From Azolla pinnata (taxonomy: Eukaryota > Streptophyta > Polypodiopsida > Salviniales > Salviniaceae), in the NCBI GenBank assembly GCA_037176905.1, contig JBBBWG010002793.1, positions 3,779-32,597 on the forward strand: DNA of 28,819 nt, in the 5' to 3' direction. This document shows positions 1-9,771 of this stretch, piece by piece (position 1 is the first letter of the stretch; every line of letters starts with the position of its first letter). A program made the position numbers and the translations under genes. The notes beneath the pieces are model-generated. The model did no database searches and was not told the origin of the DNA. It worked only from the letters and a program-made list of their open reading frames with translations.

Positions 1-1055
1 CAGAAGAATGCTCAGGTTTATTCCACAAAACTGAGATTGTCAAAACTGCTGTAAGTTACAAAAAAGAGAATAAACAGTTTTTGACCTTGTTCAAATGCTG
101 GAACTGGAAGCTTACAAAAACCTGTGCAATAATTTTGGATACTGGAGCTTTTGGGCCATCATTCATTCATTCATTCACCATGATTCCCAATGAGCAACGA
201 CCCCTGTGCAATGCAGAAGAATGCTCAGGTTTATTCCACAAAACTGAGATTGTCAAAACTGCTGTAAGTTACAAAAAAGAGAATAAACAGGTTTTGACCT
301 TGTTCAAATGCTGGAACTGGAAGCTTAAAAAAACCTGTGCAATGCTGTTGGATGCTGGAGCTTTTGGCCTATCATTCATTCATTCATTCACCATGATTCC
401 CAATGAAGCAACGACTCCTGTGCAATGCAGAAGAATGCTCAGGTTGATTCCATAAAACTGAGATTTGCAAAGCTGCTGTAAGTTACAAAAAAGGAGAATA
501 AACAGGTTTTGACCTTGTTCAAATGCTGGAACTGGAAGTTTACAAAAACCTGTGCAATGCTGTGGGAGGTTGGAACTTTTGGCCCATCATTCATTCATTC
601 ATTCACCATGATTTCCAATGAGCAAGGAGTTGTGTGCAATGCACACGAGTGCTCAGGTTTATTCCACAAAACTGAGATTGCCAAAGCTGCTGTAAGTTAC
701 AAAAAAGAGAATAAACAGGTTTTGACCTTGTTCAAATGCTGGAACTGGAAGCTTGCAATGCTGTTGGAGGCTGGAGCTTTTGGGCCATCATTCATTCATT
801 CATTCACCATGATTCCCAATGAGCAAGGACTCATGTGCAATGCATAAGGATGCTCAGGTTTATTCCATAAAACTGAGATTGCCAAAGCTGCTTTAAGTTG
901 CAAAAAAGGAGAATAAACAGGTTTTGACCTTGTTCAAATGGTGGAACTGGAAGCTTACAAAAACCTGTGCAATGCTGTTGGATGCTGGAGCTTTTGGCCC
1001 ATCATTCATTCATTCGTTCGCCGTGATTCTCAACGAGCAAAGGACGCTGAAATGC
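1..1055. repeat. Tandem array, ~213-bp unit, five copies
   Basis: Five head-to-tail copies begin near 1, 214, 428, 642 and 843, so the spacings are 213, 214, 214 and 201 bp; the fourth copy has lost about 12 bp. Each unit contains a GCTCAGGTTTATTCC-type block, an AAAATGCTGGAACTGG-like block and a short ATTC run before CCATGATT. The array is cut by the window's left edge, so the true copy number is larger. A 71-codon frame stays open inside units, but the 214-bp and 201-bp spacings break it between copies, so I read the array as non-coding satellite-like DNA rather than a repeat protein gene. Confidence 0.9.
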
Positions 1056-1272
1056 ATCTCTCTTTGGCCTCCAGATTTGCACCACAATACACTTCTGATG
1101 CAGTACGACATGAATGAAGCATACAAAATTTCTGATCCTACCACGATGATGCAACTTCCACATGAAACCCTACCGCGAATTTCCTGCACCTGCACCTTGT
1201 CATCAGCATCAGCACCACCACCGCCATATCTCTTTACAAAATCCAATTTCTATGTACAAAGATGAAACTGGA

Positions 1273-1630
1273 GGATGCAATAGTAGCCCATGCAAACCAG
1301 ATGCATTAATGAATGGAGACATCCAAACAGATGATATGGAACGAATGTCTCGCGACGAATCCACGCGTCGTTTGATCGTCGATCCCAGTTTTGCGTCGCA
1401 ACGAATCATTCGAAAAGCACTTGCTTTGTCTCGCCGGAAAGTCCAAGAAAACTTTGTAAATTACCCTGTGAGGATGATGCAAGTAAGTAGCCCATGTAAA
1501 CAGGTGAATGGAATGCGGCGAATCTGCGCATCGTTTGATCGTCGACCCTAGTTGCGTCGAAAGGAATCGTGCAAACACTTGCTTTGTCTCACTGGAAAGT
1601 CCAAGAAAACTTTGTAAATAACCCAGTGTT
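1273..1630. repeat. Degenerate tandem duplication, ~200 bp and ~157 bp copies
   Basis: The segment at about 1273-1470 is repeated at about 1472-1628. Shared blocks in the same order are TAGCCCATG, CGTTTGATCGTCGA, TTGCGTCG, CACTTGCTTTGTCTC and AAAGTCCAAGAAAACTTTG. The second copy has an internal deletion of roughly 40 bp. Both lie in non-coding DNA. The 1056-1272 stretch before it holds only low-complexity CAGCAC/CACCAC sequence. Confidence 0.8.
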
Positions 1631-2459
1631 TGACGGGTGATAGGACATTGTACAGTCTGGCTAGCTTGATACAGTCTGGTTGAATTGTGAGAGACAGGCA
1701 ATTGCGTGTTTGTTGATGATGGCTCTGCGGCGGTGAATCCTGAACATAAACAGATGGATATGTAGCAGGGATGACTTGCCTCGACACGTTGTATAAAGAG
1801 AGGTTCTACCAGAATTCGATGATCTGATAGTCCTATCATATACGTAATATATACAACATGAAACCAGTCGAAGCGCCTATGCATGTAATTTGTGTTTTGT
1901 ATTAATACAGTGAAAACATCCAATGCAACAAGCAACTTTATTGCGGCCGACATTTGAACTACCGCTGGGATTAATGGCCCATTAAGGTATCGAATTTAGT
2001 CGCAAGATATTCCTATCACCTTCTCGCCAGAGCGCAACACGTTGTGGGAAACGATATTGGCCGCGATCATGTGCTTTCCAGAGCATCAGACTTTTGGATG
2101 GTGCGAGCATCGAATAGTGATTTCGTATGCTTGTCGAGAGCTTATAGAGCGGCTGATTGTCTTAAGTTGGGGTTAGTTTAAAGCTTGTCATCGAAAAGTA
2201 AGTTCAGGATAAAACAATCTTTCACTGTACACGCGTTTTCTTGTTGGATAGGGCTTCATCTGTCTGGTTTCTATTTGCGATGGATTCATATTTTGTTCTT
2301 AAAATTTGAAGCTTTTCATGACTACTTTGAGTTGGAGCTATCAAGCTTGACCGATCTGGCTTTTTTATCAACCTTCGATTCCATCTAGCTAAGGCTCGAT
2401 CCAAACTGATTACGATTGGGATTGGGCCAAACCAAAGTAACTCTTACTTGTCTTCAGCC
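1631..2459. other. Intergenic, no supported gene; weak LTR-like traits
   Basis: No open frame here resembles a known protein. A TATA-like TGTATAAAGAGAGG at about 1790-1803 is followed by an AT-rich stretch and a TG-rich tail (about 1890-1960), an arrangement seen in plant LTRs. I could not find matching 5-bp target duplications, a primer-binding site or a polypurine tract, so this is only a suspicion. The remainder to 2459 shows nothing recognisable. Confidence 0.4.
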
Positions 2460-3185
2460 CAGCTTCATTCATAAGTAGGTCAATTTAGCCAAACTCAATC
2501 TGATCGAATCCTAGACTAGACCCATCTGATCGAATCTGAACATAGGACCTTGGCCCAGACTTTGGGCTCAATCTGATTCAACAAAGCTCAGATTGGGCCA
2601 TTGAACAAGCTTGACCTAAACTGGCCCAACCTAAGGCATAGTCACGTAAATGAAAACTACAGCCAAAAGTTGCTGGCTCAAATGAATCCAGTCGGATCGG
2701 GGAGCTCCATCATACGTAGGTCGGTTCAGTCCAGATCAAGCCCATTTGATTGAATCCAAACACAGGACCTTGGCCCAGCCTCTGGGCTCGATCTAATTCA
2801 ACAAGCTTGACCTAAATTGGCCCAACCTAATCCAATTCGATCCAGCTTGACCTTGTTCTAGGCCTGACCAAATCAACATCTGATTCTTCCCTTGATTCTT
2901 TCCTTCTTCTGTTCCTTCTGCTCGAATGAATCCAACCGGATCACGGAGCCCCATCATATGTAGGTCGATTCAGCCGGACTCGATCTGATCGAATCCAGAT
3001 CAGACCCATCTGATTGAATCCGAACACAAGACCTTGGCCTAGCCTCTGGGCTCAATCTGATTCAACAAGCTTGACCTAAACTGGCCCAAACCCTAATCCA
3101 ATTTAATCCAGCTTGACCTAATTCTGGGCTTGAGCAGATCAGATCAGCATCTGATTCTTTCCTTTTGATTCTTTCCTTTCCTTTG
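2460..3185. repeat. Tandem array, ~220-265-bp unit, three copies
   Basis: Three degenerate copies are visible. The block around GGACCTTGGCCCAG starts near 2544, 2764 and 3029, and each copy also carries CAACAAGCTTGACCTAAA, a CATCATATGTAGGTC-like block and several GAATCYRA/GATCGAAT blocks. Spacings are 220 and 265 bp. The unit is rich in short GATTGAAT and TGGGC motifs, so it also has internal sub-repetition. No coding potential. Confidence 0.85.
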
Positions 3186-3199
3186 TTTTGTCTTCCCCT

Positions 3200-3237
3200 G
3201 TTCTTCTTCTTCTTCTTCTTCTTCTTCTTCTTCTTCT
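3200..3237. repeat. (CTT)n microsatellite
   Basis: About 12 uninterrupted CTT/TTC triplets. It is roughly complementary to the (GAA)n run at 3495-3547, giving an inverted pair of purine/pyrimidine tracts about 260 bp apart in front of the receptor kinase gene. Confidence 0.95.
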
Positions 3238-3744
3238 CCTTTTCCCTCAGATCTCATGAACAGTCAAAGCGATGGTGAGTTGTGGCTGTGTGCCCCACCG
3301 CAGCAGCTTTGACCCTTCTGCAGAATTTAGGGATTGCAAGGCGAGGCGACGAAGAAGAAGATGGTGGTGATGGTGATGGTGATGGTGGTGGTGATGATGC
3401 AGAGAAAGAAGAAAGAATGGTGGTGCAGGAAAACCAGAAGATGATGATGCAGGAAAACAAGAAGATGATGCAGAAGATGATGCAGAAGAAGTGATGAAGA
3501 AGAAGAAGAAGAAGAAGAAGAAGAAGAAGAAGAAGAAGAAGAAGAAGCGATGAAGGAGCAGGAGCAGAGGAGAAGAGCCTGGAAAATGTCTGCTGCTTCT
3601 TGCAAATGGAACTCTTTTAGGGTTTCAAAACGGATTTGTCAACAAAGAGGACTTTTTGCGAGGTTCAACGCTCCTTCGGGGGAGAACAGCAGAGAAGGCT
3701 GCACAAGAGGAAAGAGAGAGCGAGACAGATCGAGAAAGGGAGAG
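3238..3744 (+). promoter_or_regulatory. Probable 5' leader of the LRK10L-like kinase gene
   Basis: This stretch holds GGTGAT/GATGATG and CAGAAGATGATG low-complexity sequence (about 3350-3490) and a long GAA run. An open frame continues upstream of the chosen start to 3550, but its extra residues are Lys/Arg/Glu-rich and lie before a good signal peptide, so I treat it as leader. A strong donor-like GGTGAGT at about 3274-3280 could open a leader intron; this cannot be decided from sequence. Confidence 0.4.
3495..3547. repeat. (GAA)n microsatellite
   Basis: About 17 uninterrupted AAG/GAA triplets immediately upstream of the kinase reading frame. Such purine tracts are common in plant leaders and could form triplex DNA with the CTT tract at 3200-3237. 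Confidence 0.95.
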
Positions 3745-6700
3745 ATGGAAGCTTCCTCCCAACGGATGCAGGCTGAATTCCTCAGCTTCCATCTGCATCT
3801 GCATCTCCATCTTCGCTTCGTCGCGACCATAGCCATCAGCATCCTCCTGATTGGTACCAGTGGCGGAAGCAAGATCTACTTCTGTGCAAGGGCTCAAGCT
3901 TGCGCTCCCACGGCTTGCGGCCTCCGATTCAAGAACCTAACCTATCCATTCGGGGCCGATCCCTCATCGTGCGGGCTCTCCAGCGATTTCCTTCTTTCCG
4001 GCTGCGAGAACAGCTCGGCTTTCCCGCTGTGGAAGAATTTCAACTGTGGGAACAGTTCAGGATGTGGGAAGCTCGGGCCCCCGATGGTTGTCGACATCTA
4101 CGATCAGCCATCGGGCCATGTCACTGTGCAAGGTAGGCGAGATCAGCTCGGAGCCAACAACAGAGACTCTGGATTCGCTAACCTGACATGGATCGGCGGA
4201 GATCAGAACGGAACCCAAGCTCAGATCCCCTTTTGCAAGCCTATCCCCTTCCCGGATGTGTTCGATCGGTATCTCCCGGAATCGATCAATCTCACGTCGT
4301 TCTACCGCAATTCGACGCTCCATTTCTCGCCCTACAGCGTCTTCTTGCTGTTCAATTGCAGCAGATGGGAGACAAGCGCAGTCAAGAGCCTTTCGCTGGC
4401 TGTGCGCAACGACTCGGTGCTGTGCCAGTACTACCGGGGGAACTGCAACACAAGCACCATAGCTGCGGAAAGGAATGGTAGCGAGAGCTTTGCGGCTTGC
4501 TTGCAAGTTACCCCATGGGAGCAGCTGATGCTCCAGGATGTAGCAAGAACTCTGTCGTGCACGAATTTCACATTCTTTGTCGATCTCAAGGGCCTCAACA
4601 TCGCAGGGAATTCGAACTCGTCTCTGCCGAGGCCGCCCTCGAATGTGTTGACCAACATTCAGCTCATGTGGTCACATGCCGACTTTGCTTCCGAAGGGGA
4701 GTGCCAGGCGTGCGAGAGAACTAACGGATGGTGTGGTTACAACATCAATGGCAGCTTCAGATGCTTTTGCCCTGGCAACATAACATCTGACGACATTTGC
4801 AGTTCATCTACCACTGGTAATCAGCTCCATCTATGGAAAGGGGGAGGGGGATGCTTGGCATATCCGTTTTCCTACTAGGGATCATGTGTTGTTTATGCTG
4901 ATCGAGACAGGCTATATATAAGTAGCACATCGCTTGTATCATTGTGTTTTTGCATTTATTGGGGATTTATGCATTTGCTGTGCTGATTGAGATAGGCTAT
5001 AACTGGGCACATCGCTTGTCTGATTTGCATCATTGATTTTTGTGTTTATTTGGGATTTTATGCACTGTTCTACATCTGATTGAGATAGGGCTAGAACTGG
5101 GCACATGGCTCGGCTGATTTGCATCGTTGATTTTTTGTGTTTATTTGGGTTTGTTATGCATTGTTTTACATCTGATTGAGATAAGGCTATGACTGGGCAC
5201 ATGGCGTGGCTGATTTGCATCGTTGATTTTTTGTGTTCATTTGGGATGTTATGCATCTGATTGAGATAAGGCTATAACTGGGCACATGGCGTGGCGGATT
5301 TGCATCGTTGACTTTTGTATTTATTTGGGGTTTTATGCATTGTTTTGCAGCTGATTGAAATAGGCTGTAACGGGCGCATAGCTTGTCTGGCTTGCGTCCT
5401 TTTTTCCCCACACTTATGGGGATTTATGTATCATTTTACGCTGATCTCGATCAGCTGTATAACGAACAAATCGCTTACATCGTTTTCTTTCTTTTTGTGT
5501 GTGTGTTTAGGACTACCTCCGATCCTTGCCACAACAAAGCACAAGCCAAGGGCATGGGCCATTGGCCTGGCGATCGCAATCCCAGTGGGGGCTGTCATGG
5601 TAGGGGCAGCATTCCTCGTGTTGCTGTGGCGGTGGTGGAGGAGGAGGAGGAGGAGGAGGCGGCGATTGGAGGCAGGGATGATAACCGCATTCAGCTCGGC
5701 GTGGAAGAAGAACCTGTGGACATCGAAGAGGGCGCTCTCCCTCGCGGCGAGGTATTCGGGGCCCTCGGAGAGCTGCAGGGAGTTTGCTTACGAGGAGCTG
5801 ATGCAGTCGACAGACGGGTTTGCGGCGGAGTCCATGGTGGCCGATGGCGGCTTCGGGACGGTGTTCTCGGGCACGCTGCGAGACGGGCGCAAGGTCGCGA
5901 TCAAGCGGCTGTTCCGCGACAACAAGCGCAGGCTCGAGCACTTCTACAACGAGATCCGGATCCTCTCGAGCCTCAATCACCCCAACCTCGTCAAGCTCTA
6001 CGGATTCTGCTGCTTCCACGAGCAAATGGATCTGATGCTGGTGTACGAATACGCTGGAAACGGCTCGCTCGCGGACCATCTCCACGGCGCCAAGAAGAAG
6101 AAGCACTCGCCGTTGCCGTGGGGGCTCAGGCTCAGGATCGCCCACGAGACTTCGCAAGCGCTTTGCTACCTGCACAGCTCGGTATCCCCCCCGATCTATC
6201 ACAGGGACGTGAAGGCGGCCAACATCCTGATCGACGAAGGCTTCCATGTGAAACTCGGCGACTTTGGGCTCTCGAGGTTCGTGCCGATCGATGCCACCCA
6301 CGTGTCAACAGTGCCCCAAGGGACTCCCGGCTATGTCGATCCCGAGTACCATCAGTGCTACCAGCTCACGGAGAAGAGCGATGTGTACAGCTTCGGCGTG
6401 GTGCTCATGGAGCTCGTCTCCGGCAGGGAAGCCGTCGATGCCAGCCGCGGGAAAGGCGAGGTGAATCTCTCGAGGTGGGCTATGGCTCGAATCGTCAACA
6501 AGTCGTGGGGCGAGCTCATCGATCCCCGCCTCCATGACCACGATCGGTACCCCTCCATCGATCGCACCGTGGAGAAGAGCATCAGATGCGTGGCCGAGCT
6601 CGCCTTCACGTGCCTCCAGCCCGAGAAGGATGATCGCCCCTCGATGCACCACGCTGTACAAGTCCTCGCCCACCTCTGCGACGAGCTCGAGGTCGACGAC

Positions 6701-6757
6701 TACTGTGGCTATGGCTATGATCCGAAAAGAAACACTTCGGGGACAGGGTTCCTGTGA
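3745..6757 (+). CDS. LRK10L: LRK10L-type receptor-like Ser/Thr kinase (two exons)
   Basis: Exons 3745-4816 and 5511-6757 join in phase (G|GA, Gly358) to give 772 aa. Residues ~1-50 form a signal peptide after a His/Leu repeat. Residues ~53-150 are a cysteine-rich GUB_WAK galacturonan-binding-like domain (CGLRFKNLTYPFG), and a Cys-rich WAK-associated region follows at ~320-345 (WCGYNINGSFRC). A transmembrane helix at ~372-397 is followed by a run of Arg residues from an AGG repeat. The kinase domain has K489, HRD with D590, DFG with D608 and the activation segment GTPGYVDPEY, so it is an RD kinase predicted to be active at the plasma membrane. The first Gly of the nucleotide loop is Ala468 (ADGGFG). 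By family knowledge it senses cell-wall or defence cues; the ligand is unknown. Start 3745 was chosen because the signal peptide follows directly; 3766 is an alternative. Family assignment is firm, exact subfamily less so. Confidence 0.88.
4817..5510 (+). other. Intron of the LRK10L-like gene, made of ~90-bp tandem repeats
   Basis: The intron runs from donor GTAATC after ACTG to a TTTAG acceptor behind a GT-rich pyrimidine tract. About seven degenerate copies of an 85-95-bp unit fill it; the block TGATTGAGATA or its variants recurs at about 4898, 4983, 5078, 5173, 5258, 5352 and 5443. Several units contain a T-rich tract, and one ends in TTTTGCAG (5343-5350), a decoy acceptor. If the intron is retained the frame stops at 4878 and would yield a secreted ectodomain of about 377 aa. 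Confidence 0.85.
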
Positions 6758-6781
6758 CAAAAAGGGATCAAGTGTACAAAT

Positions 6782-6877
6782 CCCCCCCCCCCCCCACACA
6801 CACACAAAAAAAATGAAAGAGATATGACAGATATCTTTGTCTGAAAATGAAAGAGATATGACAGATATCTTTGTCTG
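6782..6877. repeat. C14/(CA)n tract and a 34-bp perfect duplication
   Basis: Just after the kinase stop codon lie a run of about 14 C, a short CA repeat and an A run. They are followed by two essentially identical 34-bp copies starting near 6810 and 6844, each containing GATATGACAGATATC, which is itself a near-palindrome. They lie in the likely 3' UTR. Confidence 0.9.
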
Positions 6878-7078
6878 AAGTTCGCCAGATTTGTCCTCGC
6901 GATCGTTGGAGAAAATCATAGGGGACAGCAAGGTCTCTTGGCAGCTCTCTTCTTTACCGGGGGCTTGCTCACTGTGGACGAAAACGCTGGGGGCCAATCA
7001 CTTCCTATGTATGCACAGTTTGGAGGTATGTATCCATCCTTCCATATACACCATACCTGTGTTTAGATCGAATGCAAA

Positions 7079-7335
7079 TGAGAAGATTTTGTCTAGCTTC
7101 TGCAAATGTGGAGGAGTTACATATGTGGCGAGGCTCCCCTGAACTTGGGAGTTGCTTGCTTGGTGTTCAGATCTGCAAGGTAAAAACAGCCTTAGGCCTG
7201 CCAGAATGTCTCCAACCAAAACCTCTACACTATACAAGTCATTTTGTGCCGACATTTTGAGAAGATTTGTCTACTATTTGCAAATCTTACATGGCAATTT
7301 TCCCCGAACTTTGGGGATTGCTTGTGGTGAAGGTT
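7079..7335. repeat. Degenerate ~178-bp duplication
   Basis: The block beginning GAGAAGATTTTGTCTA at 7079 recurs as GAGAAGATTTGTCTAC at 7257, and both continue through a GCAAAT block, TTACATRTGGC-like sequence, CCCYGAACTT and TTGCTTG..GGTG. The stretch 6878-7078 before it has no recognisable feature. Confidence 0.75.
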
Positions 7336-8373
7336 TTGCAGCCTTAGCCATCCTTGTCAGGGTGGAAATGCACACTATCTTCTATCTACCATGGAAATGG
7401 TAGATCAGTTTTTTTTTGCTATACCAAGGCTTATTGAATGAATCGGTGTTGGTGCGATAGGAATCGTGGCGTTTCTCCCCGCAACTACTATGAGGAACAT
7501 CAGCTTTCTATTCTGATAATACGGATTGTGTTCTCGTTGAGAGATCGGTGATCCCCTTGTCGAATGGTCTCCATTTGATGGGGATTTTTGTGTCCATAAC
7601 GGTAACAGTGTCTCGTAACCTTGTCAACAAGTGACATGTTGGACATGTATGGAATAATTTGGAATATCATTCCTGGAGCCCATCTCGTGAAGAACGGTGC
7701 AGTGAGATGCTTTGTGGCAATCGATCGACATTGTCAACGTCGAGAAAGGCTCAATGTTGCATCTTACAAGAGTTTGAAGGGTCTTTCGAGGTTCTGTTTT
7801 ATATGTAGACCAGTAGACTCGGAGAAGTTTCGCGTCAACTGGGCTCACATGTTATTACGGGTATCACCTAAGCAAGGACCTTAGATTCCGTAATGCTAAC
7901 AATGATCCTTATTTTATTGCTCGACAAGACGCAACTTTATACAATTTGGGGTAACGGTATATGGAACAGTACAGATGGCTCTTCAATAGAAAACAAAAGA
8001 GAGCCGTGCCCAAAAGAACGGATTGTTTGATTCTAGAGTGTTTGACGTGTTCATCAGCGTTTGGCAAACGAAGTAAACAAGTGTGACATTTGATCAAGAT
8101 GGCCAAACAGTTACGGGGAAGGGTATCATCGTTCTCGTGATTAAGGAATGATTCCCTTCAGTATCTTACTCGATCGTCTCAAGCTCAATCTGCTATTTGA
8201 GGAATCTAGGCAAATTAGTATTTCGTAGAGCCCAAAACAGGGCTTGTTCAAACATCCTTAATTCTATACACATATAATGCGCCCAGACTTGATGACAATG
8301 CCAAGCGTAGAATTAGTGAACGGGTTAACTAGCCTCGGTGAGTGAAAATGGATTATATTTATACATCTTAGGG
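7336..8373. other. Intergenic, nothing recognised
   Basis: Open frames here are short (under 90 codons), and none shows a known motif, signal peptide or membrane segment. Base composition is moderately AT-rich. I see no tRNA, rRNA or mobile-element hallmark. Confidence 0.6.
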
Positions 8374-8938
8374 AGAATCATGTTTCAAGCTTAATCAAGC
8401 TTGTTTACATTTCTGCGAAGCTACTTAATCCCGAGTCAAGCTTATCCGACTTGTTTACAATCTTATAAAGCTAATCCTGTTCCAAGCTTAATTAGGCTTG
8501 GTTATAGATGTGTAAAGCTAATCCTGTTCCAAGCTTAATTAGGCTTGGTTATAGATGTGTAAAGCTAATCCTGTTCCAAGCTTAATCAAGCTTAGTTGTA
8601 GTTTTTTAAAGCTAATCCTAATCCAAGCTTAATCAAGCTTAGTTGTAGTTTTTTAAAGCTAATCATGTTCCAAGCTCGGTCCAGCTTGGTTACAGTTTTG
8701 TAAAGCTAGTCCATCCTATTCTGAGCTTAATCATGCTTAGGTGCAGCTTTGTAAAGCTTAATAATCCAGTTTTCAAGCCTATAATCAGGCCGGTTTACGG
8801 TACTAATCCTGTTTCCAAGCTGAACGACGCTTGTTTACAAAGCTAATCCCGTTCCAAGATTAATCAGGCTTGTTAACAGCTTTGTGAAGCTAATCATGTT
8901 TCAAGCTTAATCATGTTTCAAGCTTAATCATACTTAAT
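8374..8938. repeat. 47-bp tandem array of AAGCTT palindromic units
   Basis: About twelve copies. The block GCTAATCMTGTT starts at 8470, 8517, 8564, 8611, 8658 and 8705 with exact 47-bp spacing; flanking copies are more diverged (8420, ~8756, and on to 8938). Each unit holds an interrupted palindrome of the type CCAAGCTTAATCAAGCTTGG, then a TTGTTTACA or TTGTAGTTTTT-like block and TAAAGC. The array ends about 65 bp before the PPR gene's leader segment. Confidence 0.92.
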
Positions 8939-8989
8939 TTCTCATTAAGGAACAAAAGTGGAAATGGAAGTTCATTCATTTTCTACTTC

Positions 8990-9184
8990 TCGCGGAGCTT
9001 GGCGATGGCGGGAGACTGATGCAGAGAACGGGAAAGAAGCACGCAGAGAAACAGAGGAGGAAGGATCGCAGAAGCAACGAGGAACCAATACTCTTCCCCC
9101 TTGTCTCCGTCTTCCTCTCGAGTCAACAATTCCCACCGACCCCTTCCCTTCTCGGACCCAACGAATGAACATCTTTCCAGCAAG
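8990..9184 (+). promoter_or_regulatory. Leader segment of the PPR gene, homologous to the SPT16 leader
   Basis: From about 8999 this stretch matches 13605 onward: GGCGATGGCGGGAGACTGAT and GCAGAGA are identical, then ACGCAG, GCAACGAGG, CCGTCTTC and TTCCCACC recur in order. It carries a four-codon upstream ORF (9005-9019, Met-Ala-Gly-Asp-stop) and ends in a donor-like AAG|GTGAGA at 9184/9185. By analogy with SPT16 it would be a first, non-coding exon, but no decisive acceptor before the PPR start could be chosen. Confidence 0.55.
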
Positions 9185-9570
9185 GTGAGACAGCTCTTGC
9201 AGCATCGGTCTTCAATCAGTCGTGGTGGAAAGGAGAGTTTCCGCCCAGTACCCATCTCTACGTGGAAAGGAGAGTTCAGCAGAGCCATGTTCAAATGATT
9301 TGGGTCCAGACATGGCTCCGAAGGAATGTCGACATGTTCCTCATCGTCGATTAGATCCAACAGAAGATGTTGCCACGATGTTCCGATCCCTTCATACGAC
9401 ACTTGTGCGGAAGGGGTTTCATCCAACATTGGCCGACGTGCAGTTCCGGTATGTAAAAAGCAAATCTTTTAGTTTTCTGTTTCGATTGTGTCCTGACCGA
9501 TTGCTGCCATACAGTGAATTCAGGGTTTAGCGCTTGTTTCGTGGGCAGTTAGTGTCTAGCAGAGCCAAGA
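9185..9570 (+). other. Probable leader or leader intron of the PPR gene
   Basis: It contains an open frame (best Met near 9312) ending in a good donor-like CCG|GTATGT at 9448/9449. The peptide resembles nothing I know. A partial duplication of GTGGAAAGGAGAGTT occurs at about 9226 and 9261. Acceptor candidates such as GGGCAG at 9548 would give a leader exon running into the PPR start. Confidence 0.35.
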
Positions 9571-9574
9571 ACAA

Positions 9575-9760
9575 GGAAGAAAACAGAGGCGGAGGCAGAG
9601 AAAAATGTGCATCTATATGTATTATATATGCAAAGGGCTGGAGAGAACAGATCCAGAGACAGAATGAGTGTGCGTGTACATGGATGGGTAAAGGATGAAG
9701 AAAACAGAGCCAAAGACAGAGAGGATGTGTATACATGTGTATGCTTATGGAAAGGATGAA
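9575..9760. repeat. Three ~56-65-bp repeats directly before the PPR start
   Basis: The block GAAAACAGAG or its variant AGAACAGATC recurs at about 9579, 9644 and 9700. Each is followed by a CAGAG/GACAGA block, a TGTGTR(T/C)ATG-rich block and AAAGGATG or its variant. The repeats lie in the presumed 5' leader, 12 bp upstream of the PPR ATG. Confidence 0.75.
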
Positions 9761-9771
9761 TTTGGCTGTCT

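Noticed and set aside
81-1265. Three consecutive + strand ORFs of 112-124 codons in the first array
   Set aside because: They are the same repeat unit read in shifting frames. Spacings that are not multiples of three break the frame between copies, and no family is recognisable.
1306-1953. 215-codon minus-strand ORF
   Set aside because: It runs through a degenerate duplication whose two copies encode different peptides, has no recognisable domain and no conserved composition; chance openness is more likely.
3550-3744. N-terminal extension of the LRK10L frame
   Set aside because: The added 65 residues are Arg/Lys/Glu-rich and precede a clear signal peptide, which would not work from an internal position.
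5513-6301. 262-codon minus-strand ORF opposite the kinase domain
   Set aside because: A shadow of GC-rich coding sequence; the + strand frame has every kinase motif.
7621-7884. Overlapping 87- and 74-codon ORFs on both strands
   Set aside because: No motif, no homologous family recognised and no splice partners; background openness.
8374-8938. Regular 47-bp repeats as a CRISPR array
   Set aside because: The whole unit repeats with no unique spacers, and the neighbouring genes are plant nuclear genes.
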